From: Owenia fusiformis
Taxonomy: Eukaryota; Annelida; Polychaeta; Sabellida; Oweniidae
Assembly (NCBI GenBank): GCA_903813345.2
Contig: CAIIXF020000010.1
Location: 1,667,169 to 1,731,168 of the forward strand
DNA: 64,000 bases
Direction of reading: 5' to 3'
A model generated the notes under the pieces. That model ran no database searches. It had not been told where the DNA came from and was given only the letters and a program-made list of their open reading frames with translations. The translations under genes were made by a program, and so were the position numbers. This document shows positions 10,205 through 22,714 of the stretch, piece by piece (position 1 is the first letter of the stretch; every line of letters starts with the position of its first letter).

Positions 10205-12481
10205 TCATAGTACATATATTAATAGTTCATCCATCCCCCTTTCAGTATGGTATAGGGTGAAGCAATGTTTCGGTTTTGGCCACAATCTAACCATACATGT
10301 GGTACAACCAAATTTTGTCTCATGCCTCACATTCCTACCAAGGGAACAGTGGGAACATCTGCCTTTAGGCATAACACCAGCACTGATCACATTTTCACTT
10401 TGTGGATGTTGGCCCCAGGCTGGATATGTGTAGCAGGACCACGCTTTTGTTTGCGACAGGTATATTGACCAATTAGATCTGTTATCACTTTACAACGAAA
10501 ATCTTTATGAGTTAGGGGTCGTGGCATCGAATTTGCATTGTTGTGAATTCTTGCAAAGCTAAGCTTATAATTAATGTAGGCATTTACCATTGTGCCATCA
10601 AGTAAACTTAGTTATATCCTAACCTAAAATCTGTGGGATCTTCTGTTGATGGCATATGATTGCATGAGGCTATCATGAGTGTCTATTGCACCCATGTTCT
10701 GATTGTAGGGACCAACACAGGGTGGACAAAGTCTATTGACTCTTGTACCATCAGCAGTTTTTCTTCTTATGGTGCTGTTTACATCGTGAGAGGAATGGGC
10801 AGTGGTAAGGAAAGATACATCCTTAGTGTATTTCCATAATGTTATTGTCATGTCATTGGTGCTTGATGTATGGAATTTTCCTTTTTGTCGTACAACGTTT
10901 TTACCTTTTAAACAGTTTGGATAACCTTTACGATTAGATCTTATTGTTCCAACTAGGTAGATACCAATAGCAAGCATTCCTAGAGCCAGACACACTTGTG
11001 AAAAAGTTATCAACAAATAATCACCGATTTTCATAACCTGCCTGACTTGCCAAATCTGTGACGACCCTCTGAGCTAGACCGACTTCAGGATTAGCATTTC
11101 TCTCTTTTCCTGTATAAATTTGAAAATCATAGCAATATGCACAATCTGAGCATCCTATTTCCAATTTTTTGGTTCCACGTTTTACTGGTTTTGCTGGCAT
11201 GAATTGTCTGTTACGATTTCTACCTTTACCTTTTACCATGTGTTCATCAATGCAAATATTTTCCCCAAGATTGAATTGCTCATGGTGATTAGTTCTAAGT
11301 TTGTCAATGATTGGTTGAAGCTTGTACAGTTTGTTGGATGCTGGATCATCGTGAGCAGGGGCCCTGGTATTATCATTCAGATGCATGCATCACCACAGCT
11401 GCTTGAATCTTTGCTGCGTAAAGACCTGCTTGACTGCTGGCACACCTAGCACCCAGTCATTGGAGAAATAATCATTGCAGTTTGGCTGCCTGAAATATCA
11501 AAAAAATATCATAAGTATTGAAATTATACAAATATAAGCTTCTATCAATGTATTTGAACATATCAAGAGTTTGACTAAGAGAAATTACTTCTACTATACA
11601 GTACTGTCAAATTGAATGTAAAAAAAAGTGGCCTAAAAACTGACAGCATGAAGTTTTGTTTAGCAGAAATGCACATTGTTTTACTTGAGAGGAATCTTCA
11701 CAAAACATATGTGTAATGCATTATATATTGACATACAGCAAATAAAATTAGACACATTAAAATTATGGGGGTGTACAGTATTTATTTGGGTAGTGTATTG
11801 TTACTTGGATCTGTCAACTTGGCTGCCATGGCAAGACAGCATCAACAGCAAGACGCCATCAACGGCAAGACGCCATCCATGACAGGAACACATCATCAAT
11901 TACAGCATGACTAACTTCATGCCCATAATATATACCTTTTTCCCATCAAGTAGAGTATACCAATAAATGCCCTCATCTCATCTGGATTTGTGTCATTTGT
12001 CCAAGCAAGGTGTTGTTGACGTGCGTAAAGGTTAGTTTGATCTGCTAAATTAGCATAAAATTCATTGTCCAGGTACAGGTCCAAAACTCGATGGGTTCTG
12101 CCTCATTGGCTAATCTTGTGGTTAGACCATGAAGCCCCAAGTACCTAGGACGATTCCTAATAGTATGTTGATCCATTGGACCCCACTGGATGGCATCAGG
12201 AGCAACAGGGTCAGAAGGGGGTGCAACAGGGTCAGCAGGGGCGCAACAGGGTCAGCAGGGGGCGCAGCTGGCCCCGGGGCTGGGGCGTCGTCATTGTCAT
12301 CACTAGTATCATCGTCAGTTTTGACTAATACGTGAGGCACATTTACAAAATCCATATTGGGCACATCCTCAATATCACCCTCTTCATCACTAAAGTCTGA
12401 ATCTTCACTATCACTCGGTAAATCACTGATAATTCGCAGTGCTTCTTCAGCACGAACATAACGGTGACAACTGGACGCCAT
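10205..12481 (-). pseudogene. piggyBac transposase pseudogene
   Basis: On the - strand: an acidic N-terminus at 12481 (EALRIISDLPSDSEDSDFSD), then the DDE domain at 11386-11021 (NKLYKLQPIIDKL, GENICIDEHMVKGKGR with the first catalytic Asp, YDFQIYTGKE). The frame breaks near 11030 and continues at 11034-10624 (GTIRSNRKGYP, GPYNQNMGAIDTHDSLMQSY). A Cys-rich C-terminal finger lies at 10390-10205 (CSHCSLGRNVRHETKFGCTTC...HCFTLYH). The order and spacing match the family (about 550-600 residues). Frame breaks lie between every block, and the segment between about 11390 and 12120 is disrupted. Confidence 0.85.
11830..11885. repeat. Short CAGCAAGACGCCATCAA repeat inside piggyBac
   Basis: Three diverged copies of a ~17-bp unit (CAAGACaGCATCAA/CAAGACGCCATC) lie in the disrupted central part of the transposon. 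Confidence 0.6.
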
Positions 12482-12702
12482 TTTGTAACATAAAAGTCTG
12501 TCTTGACTGCTAGAATTGCAATATAAACTGACAAAATTTGTTTTTTTCGATTTATACTCACTTTATTTTCAAGTTCAAGGTCATATCTCAGAACGAGGCA
12601 AACATCGATAAACGGTGATTCCCCTACATATGCCATATCGTCAATGAAAACAATGAACCCGGAAGAGTGTCTTAAAAGCGTGGTTGATCATTTAAGGGTT
12701 AA

Positions 12703-14120
12703 ATCTTACTGAATCATGCTGGCCTTATATACACCATGATATCTATTATATAAGACTATTAATGATATCATTCTGGTCAAGTAGACTGATTTCCTTAGAA
12801 AATGTCCTGGACAATAATGCCTGTTTGCTTCTGATGACAAGGCCCACAACAATCCATTTGTACTAGCTGATCTATACCAATGTTTTTTTCCAAATGTTGC
12901 ACAGTGAACGCATTCCCAGGATATATTATTATTCCCAGGTGCATATTATTGTGTTTGTTCTGCTTGTTGTGTATTATGTTGTGTATTTGTCTGTGCATGT
13001 TGTGTATGTTGCTGTAAAACTTTTTTTGAATGCTGCAATTGTTGCCCAGAATGATGTAGGGATGGCAATGCTCAAAGGTAGTGTGAGATGGTGATTGCTG
13101 GGAGTCAGTTAACTTCTCTGTGTGCTATACACTCATATTTGTCCCTCCTTTTCTTCGACTGGTTGCTTTTGTATGCTTTGTTCCCCTATTTAATGGCATG
13201 TCTACTGTAGCAAGTCCATGTATATTTGCTTTCTTATTTCCTTTCTTTTTAAGTGCCTCTAAGAAAGAGGAAGGTGAGTTACACCTTTCCATTGCAGCTA
13301 GTGTGTGGGAACATATAACAAAAGTTACATGATTTATTTATACAGTTGTTATAACAACCTGCTGTGTTGTTCTTCAGCGTCACTTTGTGCTTTTGAAATC
13401 TGTTTTATCTCATCATATAATTAGTTAAATACAATTATAGTAAATAAAAAAGAGTGACTAAACGCTAAGAATTGTAAGCATTATTATATATTCACTCTAA
13501 ATTTCAAAAAGAGTTCTGTATGGGGTTTGTTGGTATCAATATCCATTCACAAATTATTTTTTATTTTGTTCCTTCTTGGATACGAGACAATATCTGTTGT
13601 ACTGTTGAATTCCTCAGCTTTTAGAGATGTCTGGTTTATTGTAGAGAATGGCACAGACTTATTATAACATTATCTTTATTACATCATTGGTAAATGATGT
13701 AGTCTGATATTGTTTTGTTTGACATATCAATTAAAACACAATTTTCATGTCCAAGCTAGATGATCTGATTTGATTTTGTGTGCCTTAATTATATAATGTG
13801 ATGTCACTTTTTGTCAGAGCTATACGATTTAATGCTATTCTGCATGTCGTTGTAAGAAGTTACTAAAATACAATGTTTTATGCCCAAGCTTGATGTTTCC
13901 ATTTTATCTTGTGGCCATCGTTATATGATGTGATGTCACTTTTTGTGTCCAAGCTACATGATGCGATCTCTTCTATAATTCGGTTTATGAAATCAGTTAG
14001 AAAAGTCTATACATGTATTTCAATATAGTTTGACATGTTTTGTTTAAGGAGGGACAAATTATGATCATATTACCCACTTCCAAACACTAATAAAATGTCT
14101 GCTCTTCAAGGAAAACGAAT
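12703..14120. other. No gene seen; degenerate repeats
   Basis: TG-rich low-complexity sequence (12940-13030) and two to three diverged copies of a ~115-bp unit (13720-13980) with the shared words TGATGTCACTTTTTGT and CCAAGCT. No coding signature. Confidence 0.4.
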
Positions 14121-14129
14121 CTGAACAAC

Positions 14130-15370
14130 TAACTACAGAACATCTCACAGATTTCAACAAGAAAGAGAAAAAATATCAAATTTCTCTTTCTATCTTTTAA
14201 AATCAGTTTGACTTCTTGAATAATACAACATGTAATATAATCATTCGTAAGTTTATACACCCATATGGGTGTCAGTTGCCTGTAAACTGAATATTGATGA
14301 AGATTACAAATAAAACTACTATGCAAACTGCAAATGATCTCACCCATTGTAAATATGTAGCAGACACTCGTACTTTGCACCTTTTTATCTAGCATGAATC
14401 AATATGACTGTTGGCCAAAAATATCAGACTTTCCATTGACAGCCAGGCGACCATTTCCTCATTCTTGATATTGTCCCCAACAGTTGTATGGTTTGTAATA
14501 GGTTAGATATCATATAATAGTAATGTTTGTAGAAATAAAGATAGTCCAAAGCCATCAGTGGTTGCAAGTGGGTCTACAGGGTTTAGAGTGATCTTAAATT
14601 TCAGGAGATATTGGGCATCCAATGTCTGGGACGTCTACATGAGGTTGGTCTTCATCTATTGTCTCAACTTCTGGCTCAACTTCTGGCTCAAGATCTGATG
14701 TTACAGTAGATGGAGCAAAAATATCCTACATGGCAACTAAGTTTGAATTCGCTTATGCCAGAGATCCTTGAATAAAAAGTTGGGTGGATGTTGTCGTATG
14801 TTCTGTGCGGAGGCCATGGTTATTCCTCAGTGCAATAAATTCACTAATCTTCTTGTTTATCCTTGGAAGATATACATACTGTAATGACCATTTACAGTCA
14901 TTGTCATCCACAATTAGATTACCTCTACTTTCAAAGTAATAGAAAATGTCATAGAATACATTTGAATCCCCATTCCACAAATCCACCCAGGATCTTTCAA
15001 TCGTTGATTGTGATTGTGCGGAGGCCATGGTTATTCCATTGTGCAATAAATTCATCAATCTTCTTGTTTATCCTTGGAAGATATACATACTGTAATGACC
15101 ATTTACAGTCATTGTCATCCACAATTAGGCCACCTCTACTTTCAAAGTAATAGAAAATGTCATAGAATACATTTGAATCCCCATTCCACAAATCCTTTGA
15201 TTGTGGACTGACCTTCCACGTATGGCACTTTCTTGATCTGTTCTTTTTGTCCTCAATGAACTGGCATATTTTATTGTTGTTTTCTTCTCTGTCCACACAT
15301 ATTCTAGAGGGACATAACGTTCTTCTAAGTAATAAGATGCAATTATTTGGTACAAAATATAACTGAATTC
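14130..15370 (-). pseudogene. DDE integrase-like gene, copy 2, with internal duplication
   Basis: The - strand shows the family signature in pieces: IRGRSVHNQRI (15240-15200), a frameshift, DLWNGDSNVFYDIFYYFES, CKWSLQYVYLPRINKKI and WNNHGLRT. About 180 bp of this (15190-15010) is repeated directly at 14990-14810. The second unit continues into RTEHTTTSTQLFIQGSL and an acidic tail (SDLEPEVEPEVE-like). GRSVHNQRIE and LPRIN...WNNH.LRTE are shared by animal proteins derived from DDE integrases. The duplication and frameshifts make this a pseudogene. Its upstream non-coding part matches 5460-6270. Confidence 0.65.
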
Positions 15371-15379
15371 TAATCAACT

Positions 15380-16360
15380 AAAAAAGTTACTTTATAAAAA
15401 TAATGATCTTGATTTCTGAGTAACCTGTAATACATAATCCTGTATAACACCAGTTTCAAAGCAATACAAATGTTGGACTTGAAACGAACCTAGATATTGT
15501 AAGTTTTATATTGAAAATCAAGTTTTTCACTCATGCTAAAAGGAACATGTCCCTTTGGGAATTTACAAGTTATGATTGGTTAATATTCAAATACTAGCTA
15601 TTACAAAGTTGATGTTGGTCAAAAGTGTGTAAATTAAACATAATGTAAACTGGGATTGGTATATAAGTTTGATGCGATCCGTGCTTTGTTGTCTCCTGAT
15701 TGAATAAAACCATCAAACTTCCATGAAGCATTGTTTGTACTTTTAAAAAGCTATGTTGACTTGGTAATACTTGTTACCTTCAACTGGTGTTATATTGTCA
15801 GTGCCAGCAATGAATTCTTTCTCCCTATACCTCCATATTATGTTACCACTATCAAATCCTCGTGTTTGGTTTGTTCTTATTGAAAGAGTCTATCACACCA
15901 ATTTGTACTATTAGAGTTTTGATGTTTTTCTCTCCTCTTTATCAAATCGTGACAATAAATCAGCTAGTTCTTCTGTTGTTGCTCCTTCAAATGTATTTAC
16001 ACCAACAGAGAGTCCTAGCCTTCTTGGGACTAGACTACAGATATCCATTCAAAAATATAATGAATTTGTTTTTTAATTTTTGAATTAATTTCTTAGGATT
16101 TGTCTGTTTAAGGGTTTATGGTAGCTCATCATTTACTAGTTTGGATCTTAGGAGGAATTCAGCAAGATCCATATACTAATCAGGTACAATACATTTAACC
16201 TATTTTTTCTCCCAAGTGGAATTCTACCGCATGTATTAATTACAATGTTTGGCTGAGGTAGTACATTAGACTTACCAGATGATTTAGTGACGAAATGCAC
16301 CAAAGTTGACTCCAGGTGATTGTCAGACTCTGAAATATTGCTGCTACCAGATACACTTCC
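15380..16360. other. No gene seen
   Basis: A/T-rich sequence without supported genes on either strand. Confidence 0.35.
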
Positions 16361-16416
16361 ACCATCATCTTTGACTGCCTAGATTTTGACTGAAATTGTC
16401 ATTCAATACTTCGTTT

Positions 16417-16469
16417 GGGCCCCTGCTCACGATGATCCAGCATCCAACAAACTGTACAAGCTTCATTTG
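16417..16469 (+). mobile_element. Isolated piggyBac transposase fragment
   Basis: About 50 bp encoding APAHDDPASNKLYKL on the + strand is nearly identical to the same stretch of the piggyBac transposase at 11366-11315 (there on the - strand). The identity stops abruptly on both sides. Confidence 0.65.
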
Positions 16470-16631
16470 ATGATTTTGTTTTACTATTGGCCTTAAGCTT
16501 CTCACACGTATGAATATGACAAGGAGCACAACAGTATCATATGCATATAATGAAACTATTATTGAGTTTTTCTTTTTGATTGAGATCCTTTGTCCCCCAG
16601 CATCTATGTCCATGATAGTAACCTTTTAAAA

Positions 16632-19083
16632 TTATTTATTCTCTTTGTGATAGGTGTTTTCAGGGAGTTTAAAGTTAAAAATAAAAGTAAGAAGAGGGTG
16701 GATGTCTTTTAAATGTGTGTCAAATGAATCGGAGAAAATGAGTATGTCATCTTGATAACATAGACAAATATCATGTTCTACACCTGCCATTGCAATATCT
16801 ATGGCTCTCTGTAAAGCCGCAGAGCTCGAGACCAATCCCATTGGGGCGACATTTCACTCGAAAATCTTATGACAAGTGAAAGCTGTCAGATGTTTACAAT
16901 CTTCCGACAATGGTAATTACCAAAAAGCTTTAGTCAAATCTAAGACTTTTTCAAACCTATGCTCTTCAAGCTATTATTGAGGTTAGGTAAAGGATACTGA
17001 TCATGTATCAGGGAGTTTATACTTCTGAAATCAATACACACCCTGTATTCACCAGACTTTTTCTTCACAAGAACAATCAGACTTGAAAATTCACTAGTGG
17101 AAGGTCTAATAACTTCTTGTTCTGGCATTTCATTAATGAATTTCTCAATGACCTTTCGCTGACTTATACTAGCTCGGTACAGCCTACTTTGAACTGGTTT
17201 AGAATTTGGATCTTTCAATCGAATGTCTTGTTTGAAATAAGTACACAATCCCAGCTTTTTGTTACTGTCAATGAAAATATTGCTATAAGAATTAACCAGC
17301 GAATGCAATTGATCTAACTGATTGCTTGACAAATCATTGGATGTTTTTCTTAGATTGGGGTATACTTGATTTAGAATTTTGATTAGGATCTGACGCAGAG
17401 ATTGACACACATTGATCATGCTTTTGCATTTGATGTACATCAGACTCCGGGTCTCGTGGAATAAAAGCACCCAAGTGTGTTCCCTTTCTTTGAGTAACAG
17501 CATGAGGATTAGAATTGAAAATGCGAACATGTGCTTTTTTGTTTTCATAAGTATCGATACCTCTAGCTACATGAACGTTCAGCATTCTTGTTACTGATTT
17601 ACCTTCTATCATGCCCTCTATACCATAGATTCAAATTTTGGGTCAATAAGTGTTTCCTCTTCCAAGAATAATTTTTTGAAGATTTAGGTACAATCAATAT
17701 TTGATTTTCAAAGTCAACGCACATTTTACAGTGTTTTAGAAAATCTCGGCCTTAAATTACATCATGGCATAAAGAGCCCATTACATGCAATGGCAATTTG
17801 AAATGAACACCAGCTATTTTTTTAATGTAGGTTTAATCATAGATTTCACAAAAAATTCAGATGAATCTGCGATTTTTACGCTTTCAATTAATTGATTCAA
17901 ACGTTCAATATCACGTAATAGTGAATGACTAAAAATTGTTTCATCCATAAAAGAGCGGGATGCTCCTGTATCAATAAGTGTGTTGAAATTAATACCATTG
18001 ATTAAAATATTGATTGTACATGTATCTTCTGACAAATTGCTGGATGCACCTTCACGTTCCCCTTGTGAGATGGGTCCATCAATTAGTTTAAACGTTTTAC
18101 AGGACTGTATCGGCCTTCCCTGATGTGGCGTTGTTTCAGCCGACAGTCTCTTTCGTCATGAAATAGATAAGACATTCGCAATAATTGCACTTACCCATTG
18201 GGGGACCTGACCATTGCTGTGATCTGATGTAATTGTCATCATGTGGCCGCCACTACCGCTGATGTCGAAATTGTTGTGGGGCTCTCTGATTGTTGTAATC
18301 GGGCCGCCATTGCTGCTATTGAATTTGTTGCGGCTGCTGTTGGTATTGAGGTTGTTAATGTTGAACAAGCTGGGATTGCTGTTGTTTTTTACCAATCGCC
18401 ACGCACAAGTCGCTTACTTGTGATGTAAGTTCCCACATGGCATTTCCATCGTTACCGATTGCCGCACACGATGCGCTTGGTTACTGCTGAAATCTGCAGC
18501 CTCGGATAGTTTCGCCGCTGCCATGGCTTCATCGAATGTCGTGGTGTTTTCTTTAATAACCCCCGATCTGATACTTTGCCTCAGTCCACAAATAAATTTT
18601 AGATAAACATCTTGTAGGGGGAAATTCAGACTGTTACATGTTTTAACGAAAAAGTCAGTGTAATCTGAAACAGTTTCTAAAGGTTTCTGCTTCTTGTTGA
18701 AGACTTTTTGGGTCCCAGTCCAGTTGTTTAATTGCCCAAATCGCTCCAAAAAGTGTTTTGACAATTTGTCTAAATCAGCTTTGTCTTCTTCGCTAAGTCC
18801 AAGAAACCATATCAAGGCTGAGCAGTCTAGTTTTAGTTGAAACATATTAATACTTAAGTTCTCAATGTCCCAGTTATTGAATTTCCAAATTACTGTAAAT
18901 TTGGACAGCCACAGTTTTGGATCTTCTTTCCCAGTTATTTAAAGTGCTTATTGCCTTTGCCATGTTGGGTTTAGGTGCAACCGGCACCACTGCTGTCAGA
19001 ATATCTTTATTGTCTGTGGAATCTTCAAATAATTTCCTTGACGTTGAAGATTTATGTCCAAAAATAGTAAATGTTGTGTTCAT
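16632..19083 (-). mobile_element. Truncated Ty3/Gypsy-type retrotransposon (gag-PR-RT)
   Basis: On the - strand from 19083 down: gag (19083-18414; FGHKSSTSRKL, then WFLGLSEEDKADLDKLSKHF and FICGLRQSIRSGV), an N/Q-rich stretch with a partial Cys knuckle near 18190, an aspartic protease (18035-17814; NTLIDTGASRSFMDE) and a reverse transcriptase (17250-16632; VIRPSTSEFSSLIVLVKKK, GEYRVCIDFRSIN, then CYQDDILIFS with the YxDD box). RNase H and integrase are absent, and no LTR was found. Stops and frameshifts occur throughout, including a TGA at 16854-16856 where the family has the Trp of the Y-x-W-x-V-x-P-x-G motif. Confidence 0.85.
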
Positions 19084-19437
19084 GTTAATTCATTCTATAA
19101 TAAATCAGTATATAATTTTGCAGCTCCACCATATTGAGTAACCGTAGCTTGGCATGTGAGAGGATAAAAATGAAGATTAATTATGTTATATGAATTTAGA
19201 AATTTAGTTTATTAATAATTTCGAAGTGTGGATCTAAAATATATGTGTGAAAATACCAAAGGTTCCATGAAGTTCTCTTCTCCTATACAATACTTTTTAG
19301 ACATGAAACCCAATTAACTCTGCCTCTTTTACCATAAATGGAGGAGGAGAGAACAGCATTTCAAATAGCCTCTTAAGGTTAACCCTTTAATTCCCATGGA
19401 TATCTGAACTATGTAACAAAAAACAGTTGATACTTAC

Positions 19438-19648
19438 ATACTGTACTTGCAAAAGAAATAAATAATGGGCCAAACCAAGAATGATTTGTACGCTTCAATT
19501 CATGGAGCAGAAAGGTCGAACCTGTAGAAATGTCATTCAATCGATGTTCTTCGCCAATTTCCTTAAAAAAACTTTTACGATCAAAGCCAAAATGAGAGTT
19601 AATAAAAAGGATAAACAGTAAAAAAGTAATTAAGAACAAATAGTACAA
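19438..19648 (-). CDS. Possible first exon of a secreted protein
   Basis: An ATG at 19648 opens MYYLFLITFLLFILFINSHF, a strong signal-peptide-like or anchor segment, followed by a charged, soluble stretch (DRKSFFKEIGEEHR...). The frame meets a consensus splice donor (T|GTAAGTAT, exon end 19438). It lies just downstream, on the same strand, of the tandem array at 19.7-21.8 kb, whose type-B units also hold a hydrophobic Met-initiated segment. No homology is recognised and no next exon was found. It could equally be chance. Confidence 0.25.
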
Positions 19649-19698
19649 TACAAAAAGACTCCCTAAGCAAACAAAGGTTAAAATAAGGGTAAGGGTAA

Positions 19699-21780
19699 GC
19701 CATTATCGCTAAACACACTTTCGTTGTTGTGGGCATACCAATACCCTAAATTATTTGCTCAGTCCAATAATCATTTCTTTATAAATATGTGTAATGCCTG
19801 GTCGTACATCAGACCGACTTTGAATCGTTTATTTTTTAAGTTATTTGGTAAAATCACGGGGATCCAAGATGCACATCCACTTTTGTCACAACTCAGCGCT
19901 ATTTGTGATGCGATATAGTAGAGATTTGGTATCGTCCCTATACTGCCAGCTTTAGTGTGGAAGTGTCTGAGCCTTTCAATCAAAGCGTTCAAATCTCCCC
20001 TTGTCCCAATCATTGGTAAAGGTTCTTCCCCGGGTAAACCATTATCGCTAAACACGCTTTCATTGTTGTAGGCATACCAATACCTTAAATCATTTTCTCA
20101 GTGCAATAATCATTTCTATTACCCAACTGAGCAAGAAACAAAGAGATAAATAAAAACATTATTTTCTATGCCATTTTCAAAAAAATTGTAAATGCTACAA
20201 AAATATATTTGTGATGCGATATAGTAGGGATTTGATATCGGCCCTGCGCTGCCAGGCATAAGTGTGGAAGTCTAATAGCCTTAGCCTTTCAATCAAAGCG
20301 TTAAAGTCTCCCCTTGTCCTAATCATTGGTAAAGGTTCTTCCCCGGGTAAACCATTATAGCTAAACATGCTTTCGTTGTTGTGGACATACCACTACCTTA
20401 AATCATTTGCTCAGTGCAATAATCCTTTCTTTATTTTGTATATATGTAATGCCTAGTCATACATCAGACCGACAATGGATCGCTTATTTTTTAAGTTATT
20501 TGGTAAAATCACGGGGATCCAAGATGCGCATCCACTTTTGTCACAACTCAGCGCTATTTGTGGTGCGATATAGTAGGGATTTGGTATCGTTACTTTGCTG
20601 CCAGGCATTAGTGTGGAAGTCTAAGTGCCTTAGCCTTTCAATCAAAGCGTTCGAGTCTCCCCTTGTCCTAATCATTGGTAAAGGTTCTTCCCCGGGTAAA
20701 CCATTATCGCTAAACATGCTTTCGTTGTTGTGAACATACCAATACCTTAAATCATTTGCCCAGTCCAATAATCATTTCTTTATGTATATATATAATGCCT
20801 AGTCGTACATCAGACCGACTATGGATCGCTTATTTTTGAAGTTATTTAGTAAAATCACGGGGATCCAAGATGCGCATCCACTTTTGTCACAACTCAGCGC
20901 TATTTGTGATGCGATATAGTAGGGACTTGGTATCGTCCCTATACTGCCAGGCGTTAGTTAGTTAGCGCTTTCAATCAAAGCGTTCAAGTCTCCCCTTGTC
21001 CCAATCATTGGTAAAGGTTCTTCCCGGGTAAACCATTATCACTAAACACGCTTTCATTGTTGTAGGCATACCAATACCTTAAATCATTTTCTCAGTGCAA
21101 TAATAATTTCTTTATGTATATATGTAATGCCTGGTCGTACATCAGACCGACTATGAATCGTTTATTTTTTAAGTTATTTGGTAAAATCACAGGGGGTCCA
21201 AGATGCACATCCACTTTTGTCACAACTCAGCACTATTTGTGATGCGATATAGTAGGGATTTGGTATCGTCCCTATACTGCCAGGCGTTAGTGTGGAAGTC
21301 TAAGTGCCTTAGCCTTTCAATCAAAGCGTTCAAATCTCCCCTTGTCCCAATCATTGGTAAAGGTTCTTCCTCGGGTAAACCATTATCGCTAAACACGCTT
21401 TCATTGTTGTAGGCATACCAATACCTTAAATCATTTTCTCAGTGCAATAATCATTTCTATTACCCAACTGAGCAAGAAACAAAGAGATAAATAAAAACAT
21501 TATTTTCTATGCCATTTTCAAAAACATTGTAAATGCTACAAAAAATATATTTGTGATGCGATATAGTAGGGATTTGCTATCGTCCCTGTGCTGCCAGGCA
21601 TTAGTGTGGAAGTCTAAGTGCCTTAGCCTTTCAATCAAAGCGTTCAAGTCTCCCCTTGTAAACCATTATCGCTAAACACACTTTCGTTGTTGTGGGCATA
21701 CCAATACCTTAAATCATTTGCTCAGTGCAATAATAATTTCTATTACCCAACTGAGCAAGAAAGGAAGAGATAAATAAAAA
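19699..21780 (-). repeat. ~340-bp tandem array with protein-like - strand frame
   Basis: Six full units and one partial unit start near 19699, 20040, 20352, 20701, 21033, 21380 and 21663 (each marked by CCATTATCGCTAAACAC). Two unit types alternate as A-B-A-A-A-B. Type A carries a CCTAGTCGTACATCAGACCG segment; type B carries ACCCAACTGAGCAAGAAAC. On the - strand each unit reads NNESMFSDNGLPGEEPLPMI, TRGD-NALIERLR, LDFHT-AWQ and on to a stop. This frame recurs between copies, although several have indels. The protein is not recognised. The array ends at 21785 against a hAT-like terminus. Confidence 0.7.
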
Positions 21781-21784
21781 ACTA

Positions 21785-22430
21785 GTGCTGTCAAGTTTCT
21801 AGATTTTGTTCTACTCGGTTAATTGCTTCACTACAGACTCGACTCGATTAACCATCAAACTCGGTTGTAATATTTGAAGATAGATTTTGTAAATTAAATA
21901 GGCTAATAAATAAGATGTCATCACACCCATGTGAAGCGACATCGAAAAATTATATCCTTTTTATTAAATCACAGTATTTATTTTATTAAATGTTATTAAA
22001 ATAAGGGCAGTCATAAGCTAAAATAACTTGTAGTTCTTATTCAAAAATACAAGTTTGTCAACATTGTCAAGAAGTATGGAAGATAACTTTTTAGATACAA
22101 TATTGCCAGTCTCAAAGGTTCTAGTTGCAGGTGCACCATATTATATAAAATTGTAGTTGTTATTCAAAAATACAAGTTTGTCAACATTTTCAGGTTGTAT
22201 GGAAGATCGCTTTTTAGATACAATGTTGACAAAATGTACATCAACATATTTATTTATCTTCACATTGTCCTCTTCGTGGTCCAATTTAGTTGCTATGGCA
22301 TATCTATTAAATCACTCTGGCCAATCTTCCGGTGTTGCAAAATTAAATGCAGTAGGAGGTGGAATCTGTCAGTTATGAAGTCCAAGATGTTCAGCATAGA
22401 CTTTACTTAGAATTTCACATTAACATCCCA
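21785..22430. repeat. hAT-like terminus, 70-bp duplication and gag-like fragment
   Basis: CTAGTGCTGTCAAG at 21783-21796 resembles the start of the hAT element at 50214 (TAGAGGTGTCAAG). The segment 22031-22100 is repeated at 22156-22226 (TTATTCAAAAATACAAGTTT). On the - strand, 22390-22230 reads PPPTAFNFATPEDWPE and FNRYAIATKLD, the start of a retrotransposon gag (x-PEEWPKW-x-x-R-F type). The pieces do not form one element. Confidence 0.4.
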
Positions 22431-22714
22431 CTTCTGACGCCATATCATATAATGTATAGAACAAAACAGTAGTTACAACTTGAAATTGTTCTGTATCTAT
22501 AAATCGGATGTCGCACATGTATGTATCTGGTATAACTCCACAGTTACAATTTAGGTCTCACACTACTAAATGCATATAAATATTTGACACTTACTGTGCC
22601 CAATCTCCTTTCTTTTGGGCCTCCCACACAGGGGGCACTTCATGTATCTCTACTGCCATTTTCATGACCGTATCATGCATGATTCCTTTCTCACTTTTAG
22701 CAGATTCAACAATA

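Larger units (their letters stand above)
9841..12702 (-). mobile_element. piggyBac transposon with both TIRs and TTAA duplication
   Basis: TTAA at 9841-9844 is followed by CCCTTAAATGATCAA (9845-9859). Its exact 15-bp reverse complement ends at 12698, followed by TTAA (12699-12702). TTAA duplication and CCC-starting TIRs are the hallmark of piggyBac. The 2854-bp body encodes a decayed piggyBac transposase on the - strand. The element is dead as a coding unit, but its ends are perfectly preserved. Confidence 0.92.

Noticed and set aside
12129-12335. + strand Gly/Ala-rich ORF
   Set aside because: Shadow of GTCAGCAGGGG repeats within the piggyBac N-terminal region.
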